In this document: positions 50,539-60,477 of the stretch, in pieces
How the letters are laid out: every line of letters starts with the position of its first letter
Numbering within the stretch: the first letter of the stretch is position 1
Assembly: GCF_019801145.1 (NCBI RefSeq)
Contig: NZ_JAHVJQ010000005.1
Coordinates: 62,001 to 126,000 of the forward strand
Length of the DNA stretch: 64,000 nt
DNA from: Leisingera aquaemixtae
Lineage (GTDB): Bacteria; Pseudomonadota; Alphaproteobacteria; Rhodobacterales; Rhodobacteraceae
Reading direction: 5' to 3'
Made by a program: the position numbers and the translations under genes
The notes under the pieces: generated by a model
Told to the model about the DNA's origin: nothing
Databases searched by the model: none
Seen by the model: only the letters and a program-made list of their open reading frames with translations

Positions 50539-52668
50539 TCAAAATGCATCTATCAGCCTGCGCACCTGTTCAATGATCTCCCCGTTTGAAACGGTCCGCA
50601 TTTCCGGGGCGTTAGACAGGCAGAACACTCGCGCGAATAGGTCATCCGCATTTGGGGTCGACACCGCACTGGAGTTTCTCGTCCGCATCGGCTTGTAGTA
50701 TTTTGCAATTGTCACCGGCCCGGCTACATTAGGGTGCAAAACATCGACAGGGTGCGGTGCAAGAAACGGCGTATGCGCTCTTGGTGAAAGAACAGGCGTA
50801 GGGTCGCCAAATTCTGTAATCCCACGATTTGATGCCTCGGCAATAAAGTGCATTCTGCGTTCTTGGTATTTGTAAAACCGCGACCAATATTCACAGCGCT
50901 CAAGCCGATCAAGGATGGCAGCAGCGGCGAGATCGCTCAGTTTCGCGTTTGCCGCCCAAGGTGTTGCTTCGGCAGAGAGAGAAGCGCCAAAGTTCGCAAG
51001 TTTGCGAATGAGGTGCGCTTGTTCTTTGTTGCATATAACAAAACCTCCTTCGCCAACCCCCCAGGGCTTCGTGTGGTGGGCAGAAATCGCTTCGATCGGC
51101 GCGTCACTTCTTAACGCACTGGAAGGGCGGTCAAAGAGACCTGTTGCGTTGTCGACCACAAAAGCTTTGCCATTATCTCTGCAAAAATCTGCGACGGCAT
51201 CCCAGTCAGTTTGCTGCGCAAAAACGTTCGTGTAAATGACCCCGTCATAGGATGCTTCCGGCAATGCCTTGAGTGCATCCAAATCGAAACGCCCGTTAAC
51301 GTCACAATCAATGATCTGGGTGTTCGCGAGGTGGCCAATACCGCAGGAAAAGAAGTTAAATGCGCTTGAAACCCAGCGCATTTGCGGCTTGTGCATCCCG
51401 TGAGTTGCAGCCGCCAATTGGAGCGCGGAAGTGCCATTTGAAACAGCTACGACCTCCCGGTTTTCGGGAAGACTAATTGCAGCGGCTACCATCTCCTCCA
51501 AGACCGCGGACACCGGTCCGCCATTTGCGTGATGGTTCCGCTTCACGGACACCGATAAGTAATCATCGATCCGCGAATGATCGTAGATTTTGTTCTCGAT
51601 AAACGGAACCGGGCGCTCAGGCATAGGGGCCGGTATTTCGTCGACGGATACCGGCAACGGAACGCCGCGCGCCGCAGCCAAAGAGACAAAATCAGGCTGC
51701 CGAATACCTGTCGTGCTGCGCAGAGACCGGGTTGCATCGTGATCCGGGCCCAAGATCCTCGCCAGGCCTTTGCTCAGTTCCTGTTGAAACAGCACTATCC
51801 AATCAGCGGACTGTGTTTTGCTCTGCAACGGATGCAGCGCCTCTCCCAAATCGATGTACTGAACGTCGGCGCCGCTGTTCCAAACTTGCACTCCTAGCCA
51901 TGTCGCAAGAGCTCCGCCAGCGCTCGACAAGACCACGGGTGGCAGCTGGTCCGTTTGCTCACAGCGAAAAACAGCCTCAAGCAAGCGATCTTTAACGAGA
52001 TCTGCCGAATGATTTGTGTCAGGCGCATCAACGAGAATGGAGATGTGATTTTCGCAGTTGATGGCGTTTACAAAAGCAGCGTGCCCGGTCTCTGTGACGG
52101 TTATCACAGTCCGGTGGCGCAAAGCGTCCAGAATTTTGCGCATTTTGCCGGTGATCATCGCAACGGTCATTTCATGGCCAGAGAATCCAAGCGATGCAAG
52201 CTGTTGGATGTAACGCGGGGAAACACACTCTGAAACGAGCGCCTCGCGGTCGCGGGCAGCCTCCCATGAGGCTGCGGCCGCCTCTTTTAAACCCAGGCAT
52301 GGGGCACGGTTGGGAACGATAATCTGGCTGTCATCGACCGCGTCTGTTCGCTGGAACCAGTCCAGAATATCACGGGCAAAATCGCACTCGGAAAATCCAG
52401 CGAGCGGCTCAGTTTGCAACACGCTCGTCTCGTCGCTGCAAGCCCCGCTCAAGCGCGAAGGAGAGGCTGGCGGCAGCTGGCTTTTAGCCAATGCCGTCCA
52501 AAAGGCAGGGGGGAGCGTGCAGTAAAGAAACGGAGTTCCTGCAGTGATCTTCGACACGACACGCTCGAAACCCGGTTGCTCCAAGGGAAGGTCAGGAGCA
52601 GCAAGAAACGCATGATCCCCGATGTGTTTGTTGGCACCTAAACGAGGAATGTTCTCATATCTGCTCAT
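50539..52668 (-). CDS. Fusion: GT-D-like domain plus DegT/DnrJ/EryC1 aminotransferase
   Basis: The product is 709 residues from MSRYENIPRLGANKH. The C-terminal half (about 360-709) is a sugar aminotransferase of the DegT/DnrJ/EryC1 family: AVSNGTSALQLAAATHG for phosphate binding, VVDNATGLF with the PLP-nitrogen Asp (Asp506), and HHTKPWGVGEGGFVI with the Schiff-base Lys (Lys534). The N-terminal 340 residues are of uncertain identity. The segment PPVVLSSAGGALATWLGVQVWNSGADVQYIDLG resembles the GT-D (DUF1792) glycosyltransferase fold. Thus it may aminate a nucleotide keto-sugar and also act in its transfer. It is not directly contiguous with the operon below, being 400 bases away on the same strand. 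Confidence 0.78.
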   Translation of the reverse strand: MSRYENIPRLGANKHIGDHAFLAAPDLPLEQPGFERVVSKITAGTPFLYCTLPPAFWTALAKSQLPPASPSRLSGACSDETSVLQTEPLAGFSECDFARDILDWFQRTDAVDDSQIIVPNRAPCLGLKEAAAASWEAARDREALVSECVSPRYIQQLASLGFSGHEMTVAMITGKMRKILDALRHRTVITVTETGHAAFVNAINCENHISILVDAPDTNHSADLVKDRLLEAVFRCEQTDQLPPVVLSSAGGALATWLGVQVWNSGADVQYIDLGEALHPLQSKTQSADWIVLFQQELSKGLARILGPDHDATRSLRSTTGIRQPDFVSLAAARGVPLPVSVDEIPAPMPERPVPFIENKIYDHSRIDDYLSVSVKRNHHANGGPVSAVLEEMVAAAISLPENREVVAVSNGTSALQLAAATHGMHKPQMRWVSSAFNFFSCGIGHLANTQIIDCDVNGRFDLDALKALPEASYDGVIYTNVFAQQTDWDAVADFCRDNGKAFVVDNATGLFDRPSSALRSDAPIEAISAHHTKPWGVGEGGFVICNKEQAHLIRKLANFGASLSAEATPWAANAKLSDLAAAAILDRLERCEYWSRFYKYQERRMHFIAEASNRGITEFGDPTPVLSPRAHTPFLAPHPVDVLHPNVAGPVTIAKYYKPMRTRNSSAVSTPNADDLFARVFCLSNAPEMRTVSNGEIIEQVRRLIDAF

Positions 52669-52854
52669 TAAAAAGAGGCTCCTACCTTCTTTCGCGCACA
52701 CCCAGTCTTCGACTGGACAGGACCGGCACACACTGTTTTTCGCAGATACTTACGGGTCTCTGATAATATTCTATTAATTCGATCGAAGCGGAGCGGCTTT
52801 TTTCTCAGTCTCCGGCGTGACCGGCAGGGAGCTTTCATTCACAGCCGTGGCAAG

Positions 52855-52959
52855 CCGGTTCAGCTTCGAAAACAGGCGCAACTGATCGAATGCCCCTGCC
52901 GAGCGGCCAAGAGCTTCTTTACCGAGGTTTTGACTATTGCTGCGCTTCTTGCGCGATAG
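52855..52959 (+). pseudogene. Possible IS5-like transposase fragment
   Basis: One frame reads AQLIECPCRAAKSFFTEVLTIAALLAR before a stop at 52957. This is loosely like the C-terminal end of IS5-type transposases (R-C-A-K-x-F-F ... I-A-A). The similarity is short and uncertain. The surrounding 52669-53379 contains no complete gene; a 102-codon ORF at 52890 is in another frame and looks random. Confidence 0.22.
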
Positions 52960-53227
52960 CCATCGTCACCGAAAAAACGCTGGCGGACGTATGCGCCGAG
53001 GGACTTATCGTTCCGATCCGCATCCAGACGCGCCGGTTCCTCATACGTCAGGCGCAGCGAGAAAGGCGGCGGATGCTTCGGCTGGCCCGCCTCCGGCTCA
53101 TCTATCTTGCTGAAGTTATGGCGCGAATTCTCGTTATCGCCCCCAGACGTTTAACATTCAGGGATGCGGGACGGCGTTGCCGCGCTTCCAGGACTTGAAG
53201 AGCTAGTTTGAGCTTTCGCCCCTTCAG

Positions 53228-53243
53228 TCCACCAAATCTTCAC
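53228..53243. repeat. Candidate att site (distal side)
   Basis: TCCACCAAATCTTCAC repeats the 3' end of the tRNA-Ala at 45366 with one mismatch. Normal high-GC chromosomal sequence and the chemoreceptor gene resume within about 140 bases. Confidence 0.5.
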
Positions 53244-53379
53244 TTGAACAGTTCCGCACAGGCCAGCCACTGGCAGCGTTGCGCCGCGACAATCCGCTTT
53301 GAAGCGCAGCGTTTAACAGCTGCACCAGCCTGCATGCGCCCGTGCCAGCCGCCCCGCAGGGCAGCTGCGGGCAGGCCCG

Positions 53380-56031
53380 TCAGGCCTGCAGGCGCCAAGG
53401 CTCGTCCTGCTCGAAACCGCCGTCCGCAAATGCCTCCGGCTCTGCCGCATTGGTGCGGAAGGCGCCGAGCGCGCCTGCCATGGCCTGGGCTTCCTTGGAC
53501 AGCCCGTGGCTGGAGGAGGTGACTTCCTCGAACAGGCCGGCGTTGCGGGTGGTGGCGTCGTCAAGGTTGGCCATTGCCGTGTTGATCTCCTGCAGGCTGC
53601 CGGACTGCTCGGTGGAGGCCTGGGATATGGTTTTCATCAGATCAGCCGCGCTGGCGACTGACTCGGAAATCTCGCCGATGGCAGCGCGGGTCTGCTCCAC
53701 CAGGTCGGCGCCCAGCTCAACATTCTGGCCGGCCTCATCCACCAGCGCGGCAATCTCTGTTGCCGCCTCCTTGGAGCGGTGCGCCAGGGTGCGGACCTCG
53801 GAAGCCACCACCGCAAACCCCTTGCCGACAGTGCCGGCGCGGGCCGCTTCGACGCCGGCATTCAGCGCCAGCAGGTTGGTCTGCTGGGCAATCGCCTCGA
53901 TCATGCCGATAATGCGGGAAATTTTCTCGGAGCTATCCTTGATCGCCTCCATGGCGCCATAGGTCCGCTTGACCACTTCGATGCTGCCGCTGGCATTGCG
54001 CCGCGCCGCTTCGACCGAGGCGGACGCCTCCCCCGAGGCCTGGGCAGTGCCGGTGATCGAGACCGAGAGCTGGTTCACCGCTGCGGCGGTGCCCGCCAGG
54101 GTCTGCGCAGTGCGCTCGGAGCGCTCCGACAGATCGCGGGAGGCGGCGGAGATTTCGCTGCTGACGCCGGCGATGGACTGGCCGTTGGCGCTCAGGCTGC
54201 GGACCGAGGCCTCGAGCTTTTCCAGCGCCGCGTTGAAGTCATCACGCAGCTTGGCATAGCCTTCGCCCATCTCCTCGCGGATGCGTGCGGTCAGATCGCC
54301 CTGCGAGAGCCGCTCAAGCCCGGCGCCGATCGCAGTCACCGCGGCGGCCTGTTCGGCAAGCCGCGCATCGCGCTCCTCCGCCGCAGCGGCCTCGACCTCC
54401 GCCTTTTCCACCAGCCCGTCGCGGAACACCGACAAGGCATTGGCAATACGGCGGATTTCGTCGCTGGAGCGGTCATAGCCGGTGACCGGCTGCAGGTCGC
54501 CTGCGGCCAGGCGCTCGGTGGTGCCGCTGATGCTGGCCAGCGGCCGCAGGATCAGGATCCGGGTCAGGATCAAGGCGGCGACGAACACCCCGGCGGACAC
54601 CGCCGCCAGGATCTGCAGCTGCCGCTGCGCCGCCGTCACATCACCGGCCAGCCCGTCCGCAATCGACGCGATCTCCAGCTGGCTCTGGTTGCCCAGCCCG
54701 GTTGCGCGGCCAGCGAATTGCAGCACCGCTGCCACCGTTGCCTCGGACGCGGCTGCGGCCTCGGCAGCAGCCTCCAGCGAAGCGACCTTGAAGGCGGGCA
54801 GGCCCTGCACGGGATCGGCCAGCGCGATCATGCCCTCCAGCTCCTGCGCAAAGACGCCGCCGCCGAACCCGGCAAAGCCCTTCAGCGCGGCGGCGGCCTC
54901 CTGCAGCGGTGCGGAAGCGGCATTGGCAGCCTCGATGCCATGCGCCGCCGCCATGTCCAGCGCGGCCACCTGGAAGGCGCTGATCCAGCTGTTGATTTCC
55001 AGAAGCCGCAGCAGCACACCGACCTGATTGTCCAGCAGCCCCTGAATGGCGGTGCGGTTGTCGGCGCTGGCCTGGGTGGCGGCAACCGACAGGGTGAACA
55101 CCATCCGCTCCATCGCCTGGGTCAGCGGGCGCACGCTTGCGTTGCGGGCGCTCAGCACCTCCTTGCGGCTGTCTTTCAGCTCCTTGCGGCTGGCGGTCAG
55201 GGTGTAGCGGAACAGCTCAACCCCTTCCTGCACCTTCTTGGCGCGGAACGCATCCAGGCCCAGCTCCTCCAGGCGGCCCATCACCGGTTCCAGCCGTTTC
55301 AGGGCGTCATTTGCCATCTTCTTGAGCGCCCGTTTGGTGGGCACATCGCGCACATGCCCCAGCGCCAGCGCAGCGCCGGAGAGGATGCTGATATCGGCGC
55401 GCGCCTCCAGCAGGGTCTGCAGGCTGCCGAACTGCTGTTCCACCAGGTTGTTCAGCACCTCGTCGACTTGGATGATTGTCTCTTCGCCGCCGTCCATCAG
55501 GCTGTCGCGCGCCTCGGCGGCGACCTGCACGAGCTTTTCCTGCACCGTCTGGCTGAGGGTCTGCAGGTCGGCAGTCTGCGTGTCGATCCAGGCCTGATTA
55601 CGGAACGCGGCCTTGCGTGCGGCTAGCAGATTGCTGAGCCGCTCCGCTGCAGCGTCCGCCTCCGGTGCGAATACCGCCTGCTCTGCGGCGGGCAGTTCCG
55701 AAACGCTGCCGCCCAGCGTCGCCAGGGCAGCTGCCGCGGCTTCCTCGGCCACGGCCAGCTCCTCGACCGAACCGGCCTGCAGGACGCCGATCATTGCGTT
55801 CTTGGCCTGGCTTGCGGCGTTGACCATGCGGGTGCTGAGTTCAAGCTGCGGGACCTTTTCGCCGGTCAGCACCTCCATCTGGCGGCCGGTCTGGGCAAAA
55901 ACCAGGGTGACAAGAACACCGCCAACAGCCGCCGTTGCCCCCATCGCCATCAGGATCAGCGTGATCTTGGCGCCGATGCTCGAAAACAGCCGGAACCTGC
56001 GTTTCGCCAGGGCGTTTTTCTTCGAAGTCAT
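53380..56031 (-). CDS. Methyl-accepting chemotaxis protein
   Basis: The 883-residue protein has a short basic N-terminus and TM1 (about 18-42, [23 protein letters not shown]). A very long, mainly helical periplasmic sensor follows (about 45-465), then TM2 (about 470-492), a HAMP domain ([17 protein letters not shown]), a second HAMP-like segment ([19 protein letters not shown]) and the signalling hairpin (tip [21 protein letters not shown], near residue 710). It would relay a signal to CheA/CheW. Other che genes are absent here. The ATG is the first before conserved sequence, with a weak ribosome-binding site. Confidence 0.93.
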   Translation of the reverse strand: MTSKKNALAKRRFRLFSSIGAKITLILMAMGATAAVGGVLVTLVFAQTGRQMEVLTGEKVPQLELSTRMVNAASQAKNAMIGVLQAGSVEELAVAEEAAAAALATLGGSVSELPAAEQAVFAPEADAAAERLSNLLAARKAAFRNQAWIDTQTADLQTLSQTVQEKLVQVAAEARDSLMDGGEETIIQVDEVLNNLVEQQFGSLQTLLEARADISILSGAALALGHVRDVPTKRALKKMANDALKRLEPVMGRLEELGLDAFRAKKVQEGVELFRYTLTASRKELKDSRKEVLSARNASVRPLTQAMERMVFTLSVAATQASADNRTAIQGLLDNQVGVLLRLLEINSWISAFQVAALDMAAAHGIEAANAASAPLQEAAAALKGFAGFGGGVFAQELEGMIALADPVQGLPAFKVASLEAAAEAAAASEATVAAVLQFAGRATGLGNQSQLEIASIADGLAGDVTAAQRQLQILAAVSAGVFVAALILTRILILRPLASISGTTERLAAGDLQPVTGYDRSSDEIRRIANALSVFRDGLVEKAEVEAAAAEERDARLAEQAAAVTAIGAGLERLSQGDLTARIREEMGEGYAKLRDDFNAALEKLEASVRSLSANGQSIAGVSSEISAASRDLSERSERTAQTLAGTAAAVNQLSVSITGTAQASGEASASVEAARRNASGSIEVVKRTYGAMEAIKDSSEKISRIIGMIEAIAQQTNLLALNAGVEAARAGTVGKGFAVVASEVRTLAHRSKEAATEIAALVDEAGQNVELGADLVEQTRAAIGEISESVASAADLMKTISQASTEQSGSLQEINTAMANLDDATTRNAGLFEEVTSSSHGLSKEAQAMAGALGAFRTNAAEPEAFADGGFEQDEPWRLQA

Positions 56032-56323
56032 GCTTTCACTCACGTCTTTTGCCGACAGCCCGTGCCGGGACCGGACAGGCCAGCCGCCCGGCTGCCGCTG
56101 CGGCGGGCCTGGGCGCCTGGAGCGCACAGGCCGGCACCGCACAGCCGGCTGCCATTTCCATCAAGAAGGGCTGCAAGACGTAAAAAAAGGATGAGGCTAC
56201 CGCAGAAAATCCCGCAGATTTTAAGGAACCGCTTGCGGCGCAGACTGCTTCCGCCCGTCAGGGGCTGCGGCCGGGCAAACGGCCCGGGACCCGCCGCCTG
56301 CTCCTTGCGGCGGCGGCCGCGGA

Positions 56324-57982
56324 TCAGTCGGGCACGCCGGCCTGGCGCAAGGCAGAGGCCCATTCCTGGCCGGATGCGCTCATCGCTGCCGGATTGTCGC
56401 GCTGGAACTGCGACAGGCTGAATTCGGGCGCGGCCTCCAGCAGTATCTGGACGGTGCTGCGGGCCTCCGCATCCTGGCCCGACATCTGCAGGGCAATCGC
56501 CTTGGAGCGCAGCGGCTCCGGGAAAGCGCGCTTGGCTGCCAGCGCACGGTCGGAAAGCTCTATCGCGCGGCCGTAGTTGCGTGCGGACAGGTTGGCCAGG
56601 GCCGACAGCGCATCGAAGTAATAGCACTGCGGCCCCAGCGGCGTCAGCCGTCGCGCGGCATCGGTCATCTGCACCGCTTCGTCCGCCATGTTCTGATAGG
56701 CCAGCGTCTCGCCTTTCAAGAGCAGCGCCAGCGCCTCGTTCGGGTTGTCGCGCAGCGCCAGATCATAGGCATCCAGAGCCAGGTCGAACCGGAACGTCAG
56801 ATGGCTGCTGATAAGCCCCTTGAGCGTATGGGCGAGGGAAAAGCCTGGGGCCGCCTCAATCGCGGCCTCGGCCATCTCGCAGGCCATGCGGCTGTCGTCC
56901 TCACGGTTGGGCGACAGGCCCCGCTCCACCCGCATCACATGCCAGAACCCCATCCAGGACAGCGGCAGCGCATGCCCCGGTTCGCGCTCCAGCAGGCGGG
57001 ACAGGATACTGTGCGCCTGCTGGAACTTCTGCACGTCCATTTCCTGCATCAGCGAAATGGCCGCCATCAGCAAGGTGTGGCTCTCCAGCGCGGAAAGCGG
57101 CGTGAAATCGGCCAGCCTGACGGCCTCTCCGGCGGCGGTCTGGCCGATCTGCAGGGTCGCGTCGCGCAGAACCTCGCTGCGGCCCGCCAGCAGGCTGTCC
57201 AGGGCGCCCTCGAAGCAGCGCGACCAGATCACCTTTTCGCGGACTGCATCATGCAGGTCGATTTCGGCATGAAAGCGGCCGCCGCCGCTGCTGACGGAGC
57301 CTGATACCAGATAGTCGGCACCGGCCACCAAGGAAACCTCGGCCGGGCGCACGGTATCCAGGCTGAACTGGCGGGAGGCCAGGTAGGAGGTGACCGAAAA
57401 GGACCAGCTGCGCGACAGGTAGCGGGACAGTTCCTCCGAAATCAGCGAGCCGAGCGGCGCCGCAGCCTCCCCCGGGGAGCGGTGCGCAAAGGGCAGCACA
57501 GCGATCGACGGCAGCAGCCCGTCGAGGACCACGCGGCCCGGCTTGGTTCCGGCCTGGGGTGCCGGTGCAGCGGGCTGGCGCACCAGTTGCGACCGGGTCT
57601 CCTCGAGCCAGCTGTTGAACACGGCCTCATGCGGCAGTTCAAAGCCTTCCATGAACACAGAGGAGCTGCTGCCGCTGTCCAGCTCCACCCGGGTCAGGTC
57701 CAGGATCACCCGCTCCCGGTTGGCATAGAGCAGGCTGGCAGCGTCCGGCCCGAGGTGCCGCCGCAGCGTCGACAGGGCAGTACGAAGGCTGGCCTTGGCC
57801 TGCTCTGGCTGTGCTAGGCACCACAGTGTTTTTTCCAGAAAGGCCCGGGTCCGTATGCCCCCCTCAGCGGTGGACAGCAGCGCCATCAGCGCCTGATGCT
57901 TGGCCCCCAGCTGCACGTCCGTTCCGTCCGCTTGAAACACGCCAAAGGCACCAAACCGGCGGATCTTAAGAAAGACTGTCAT
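56324..57982 (-). CDS. SARP/BTAD-type transcriptional activator with TPRs
   Basis: The 552-residue protein has an N-terminal winged-helix/BTAD region (LKIRRFGAFGVFQADGTDVQLGAKHQALMALLSTAEGG ... SLRTALSTLRRHLG), a TolB-like central part (SIAVLPFAHRSPGEAAAPLG, also found in the cyclase proteins at 39-44 kb) and TPR-like helices to the C-terminus (DLALDAYDLALRDNPNEALALL). Proteins of this layout are thought to act as transcription activators. The ATG at 57982 was chosen over a TTG two codons earlier. It lies upstream of the chemoreceptor on the same strand, 292 bases apart. Confidence 0.83.
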   Translation of the reverse strand: MTVFLKIRRFGAFGVFQADGTDVQLGAKHQALMALLSTAEGGIRTRAFLEKTLWCLAQPEQAKASLRTALSTLRRHLGPDAASLLYANRERVILDLTRVELDSGSSSSVFMEGFELPHEAVFNSWLEETRSQLVRQPAAPAPQAGTKPGRVVLDGLLPSIAVLPFAHRSPGEAAAPLGSLISEELSRYLSRSWSFSVTSYLASRQFSLDTVRPAEVSLVAGADYLVSGSVSSGGGRFHAEIDLHDAVREKVIWSRCFEGALDSLLAGRSEVLRDATLQIGQTAAGEAVRLADFTPLSALESHTLLMAAISLMQEMDVQKFQQAHSILSRLLEREPGHALPLSWMGFWHVMRVERGLSPNREDDSRMACEMAEAAIEAAPGFSLAHTLKGLISSHLTFRFDLALDAYDLALRDNPNEALALLLKGETLAYQNMADEAVQMTDAARRLTPLGPQCYYFDALSALANLSARNYGRAIELSDRALAAKRAFPEPLRSKAIALQMSGQDAEARSTVQILLEAAPEFSLSQFQRDNPAAMSASGQEWASALRQAGVPD

Positions 57983-58010
57983 CTGCAACCCCGCTCAACG
58001 CTTGAAATTC

Positions 58011-58033
58011 TCGTTATTAAACCATCGTTATTA
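58011..58033 (-). promoter_or_regulatory. Direct repeat TCGTTATTA in the SARP-like promoter
   Basis: TCGTTATTA occurs at 58011-58019 and 58025-58033, a 14-base period, 29 bases before the regulator's ATG. SARP proteins bind direct repeats near the -35 region; autoregulation is inferred. A perfect dyad TTGCAAT-TACAG-ATTGCAA lies at 58053-58071. Confidence 0.45.
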
Positions 58034-58334
58034 TGCACACCCACAGGTTGTTTTGCAATTACAGATTGCAAGCGTGCGGCACCTCGGTCGCCGCGACGCA
58101 GAGCGGTATTGAAATTCCTCAATAAAATATGAAAAAACGCTTCCCTATGAGGTTCCGTAAGAAATTTTCTCAACAGCTTCGGGACTTAAAGATATTTTTT
58201 AACGTCATAAATTATTGAAAAATTACCCGCAAAAGGAGCAATAATCGAACCGGCCCCTCGCGGTTACCTCTGGAAAGGCAACCACCACGGGCAGGCGCAG
58301 GGCGGCCAGGTCAGCTGCGACGGGGCAAACCGCG

Positions 58335-59261
58335 CTATGCCAGCCCCTGCTCCGCGCAAGTGCGCCGCAGGGCTGTGCAAAAGCGCGCCGCGGCGGGCGA
58401 CAGCTGATGCTCCAGGCGGACGCAGAGGCCCACCGGGCCGAGAGTGCTGCCGGTGTCCACCGGCAGGGCCGCCATTGTGCCCGCTTCGAGGTCCGGCCGC
58501 ACCACGCCCTGGCTGATGATCCAGATGGCCTGATGCGCCAGCACAAAGCGCCGCCCGAAGCTGGACGACACGGTTTCAACCGGAAACCGGGGCATCGCCA
58601 GGCCCTGCTCCAGAAACATCCGCTCCACCAGCGGCCGGATGACCGCCCCTTCTGACGGCATCAGCACCGGGTAATCCTCGAAGGCCGAAGGCGGCAGGCG
58701 GCCGGCACCGGCCAGCGGGTGGTCCCGCGCCACGACGGCGGCCACCCGCTCGCGGTAGAGCGGGTCGAAGCCAACCCCGGCCATGGTCTCCGGCGCTGGC
58801 ATCCGCCCCACCACCACATCCAGCCGCCCGCGCCGCAGCTGGTCGATCAGATAGCGGTTGTCCCCGGACATCACCATGAACCGGCCCGGCGCGCCGCTGC
58901 TGCGCAGCTGTGCCAGCGTGTCCGGCACCAGGTCCGCCGCCGCCGTGGGCAAGGCACCGATGGCAACCAGCGGCCCGTCGGCCTCATCCAGGCCGCGCAA
59001 CAGCGCCACCCCGTCGCGGGCCAGCGCCAGGCTGCGGCCGGCATGGTCGCGGAACAGCTCGCCATAGCTGCTGAGCCGGATGCCGCGGCCGTGTTTCTCC
59101 ACCAGAGGCTTGCCGCAGACCGCCTCCAGCTCGCGCAGAGCCCGGGTGACGGCGGGCTGGGTCATGCCCAGCGCCTCGGCCGCCTGGGTGACGCTCATCT
59201 TGCGGGCGACTTCGACGAAGACCTCCAGATGGCGCAGTTTCAAGGATGATGATAATCGCAT
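58335..59261 (-). CDS. pcaQ: LysR-type activator of protocatechuate genes
   Basis: The 308-residue LysR protein has its helix-turn-helix at HLEVFVEVARKMSVTQAAEALGMTQPAVTRALRELE and the effector domain from about 95. Its place, divergent from pcaC-pcaH-pcaG with 86 bases between, and its resemblance to PcaQ (SSSLKLRHLEVF start, PSEGAVIRPLVERMF) support PcaQ. PcaQ activates pca genes with beta-ketoadipate-pathway intermediates. A GGTTAT half-site of the PcaQ box lies at 59270, in the gap. The 345 bases downstream of it (57989-58334) are AT-rich and hold only regulatory-looking repeats. Confidence 0.9.
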   Translation of the reverse strand: MRLSSSLKLRHLEVFVEVARKMSVTQAAEALGMTQPAVTRALRELEAVCGKPLVEKHGRGIRLSSYGELFRDHAGRSLALARDGVALLRGLDEADGPLVAIGALPTAAADLVPDTLAQLRSSGAPGRFMVMSGDNRYLIDQLRRGRLDVVVGRMPAPETMAGVGFDPLYRERVAAVVARDHPLAGAGRLPPSAFEDYPVLMPSEGAVIRPLVERMFLEQGLAMPRFPVETVSSSFGRRFVLAHQAIWIISQGVVRPDLEAGTMAALPVDTGSTLGPVGLCVRLEHQLSPAAARFCTALRRTCAEQGLA

Positions 59262-59347
59262 ATCATTTTGGTTATTGGTTTATGCCTGATCAAAGATTAT
59301 ACAGATCACTTGCGGTATGCGATACTCCCCGGCAAAGGGAGGCTGGA

Positions 59348-59743
59348 ATGACGCAAGACCGTTTCGACCGCGGCATGCAGATGCGGCGCAGGGTGCTGGG
59401 CGACGCCCATGTGGACCGGGCGGAGGCCGCCAAGACCGCGCTGGACCAGCCGTTTCAGGAACTGATCACCGAGGCCGCCTGGGGCACAGTCTGGGCCTCG
59501 GACCGGATCAGCCTGCGGGAACGCTCGATGCTGACGCTGGCGCTGCTGGCGGCGACCGGCAATTTTGACGAGATCCCGATGCATATCCGGGCCACCGCCC
59601 GCACCGGCGCCAGCCGGGAGGATGTGCTGGAGGCTTTCCAGCATGTGGCGATCTATGCCGGGGTGCCGCGGGCCAACCGCGCGCTGAAACTGGCCAAACA
59701 GACCTATGCCGAAATGGAGAGCGAGGGAGGGGAAACCGCATGA
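59348..59743 (+). CDS. pcaC: 4-carboxymuconolactone decarboxylase
   Basis: The 131-residue protein has the CMD fold signature: [47 protein letters not shown], then [54 protein letters not shown]. It decarboxylates gamma-carboxymuconolactone to beta-ketoadipate enol-lactone. Its stop overlaps the start of pcaH by four bases. The ATG follows GGGAGG. It is the first gene of the operon driven by PcaQ. Confidence 0.95.
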   Translation: MTQDRFDRGMQMRRRVLGDAHVDRAEAAKTALDQPFQELITEAAWGTVWASDRISLRERSMLTLALLAATGNFDEIPMHIRATARTGASREDVLEAFQHVAIYAGVPRANRALKLAKQTYAEMESEGGETA

Positions 59744-60477
59744 CCAAACCGCCGCAGCCCGGGGAGTTCTATCAGAGGGACCGCCGCTGGCACCCCCCTG
59801 CCCTGTCGCAGGATTACAAGACCTCGGTCACCCGCTCGCCGCAGTTTCCGCTGATCAGCCTGGAGAACACCGCCAGCGAGATCACCGGGCCGGTGTTCGG
59901 CCATAACGACATCAATGCCACCGACAATGACCTGCTGTCGAATTTTGCCCAGCCCGGCCAAAGCCCGATCGGCGAGCGCATCATCGTGCATGGCCGGGTG
60001 CTGGATGAAAACGCGCGGCCGGTGCCGAATACGCTGGTGGAGATCTGGCAGGCCAATGCCTCCGGCCGGTACCGGCACAAGAAGGACACCTACCTGGGGG
60101 CGCTGGACCCGAATTTCGGCGGCTGCGGCCGGACGCTGACGGATGAGAACGGCTGCTACCACTTCCGCACCGTGAAGCCCGGCGCCTATCCCTGGCGCAA
60201 CTGGGTGAACGACTGGCGGCCCGCGCATATCCATGTCTCGGTCTTTGGCAGCGGCTTTGCCCAGCGGCTGATCACCCAGCTCTATTTCGAGGGCGATCCG
60301 CTGATTGCCCGCTGCCCGATCGTGAACACCATCCCGGACCTGGAGGCGGTGGAGATGCTGGTGGCCCGGCTCGACCTGAACGCCACCATTCCGCTGGACA
60401 CCATCGCCTACCGCTTTGACATCGTGCTGCGCGGGCGGCGGTCCACCCTGTTTGAGAACCGGCTGGAGGGGAATTGA
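59740..60477 (+). CDS. pcaH: Protocatechuate 3,4-dioxygenase beta subunit
   Basis: The 245-residue protein carries the non-haem Fe(III) ligands in family positions: Tyr111 ([11 protein letters not shown]), Tyr150 ([10 protein letters not shown]), and His163 and His165 ([11 protein letters not shown]). It forms the catalytic half of the alpha/beta enzyme, which opens the protocatechuate ring to beta-carboxymuconate. The start overlaps pcaC by four bases, and the stop overlaps the pcaG start, so translation is coupled. Confidence 0.97.
   Translation: MTKPPQPGEFYQRDRRWHPPALSQDYKTSVTRSPQFPLISLENTASEITGPVFGHNDINATDNDLLSNFAQPGQSPIGERIIVHGRVLDENARPVPNTLVEIWQANASGRYRHKKDTYLGALDPNFGGCGRTLTDENGCYHFRTVKPGAYPWRNWVNDWRPAHIHVSVFGSGFAQRLITQLYFEGDPLIARCPIVNTIPDLEAVEMLVARLDLNATIPLDTIAYRFDIVLRGRRSTLFENRLEGN

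Noticed and set aside
52890-53198. A 102-codon plus-strand frame near the distal island edge
   Set aside because: It has no convincing ribosome-binding site, its sequence is Arg/Cys-rich, and it is in a different frame from the transposase-like fragment.
53779-55626. A 615-codon plus-strand frame opposite the chemoreceptor
   Set aside because: The chemoreceptor signalling hairpin is unmistakable on the other strand.
58223-58579. A 118-codon minus-strand frame overlapping the end of pcaQ
   Set aside because: It overlaps pcaQ out of frame and shows no conserved features.
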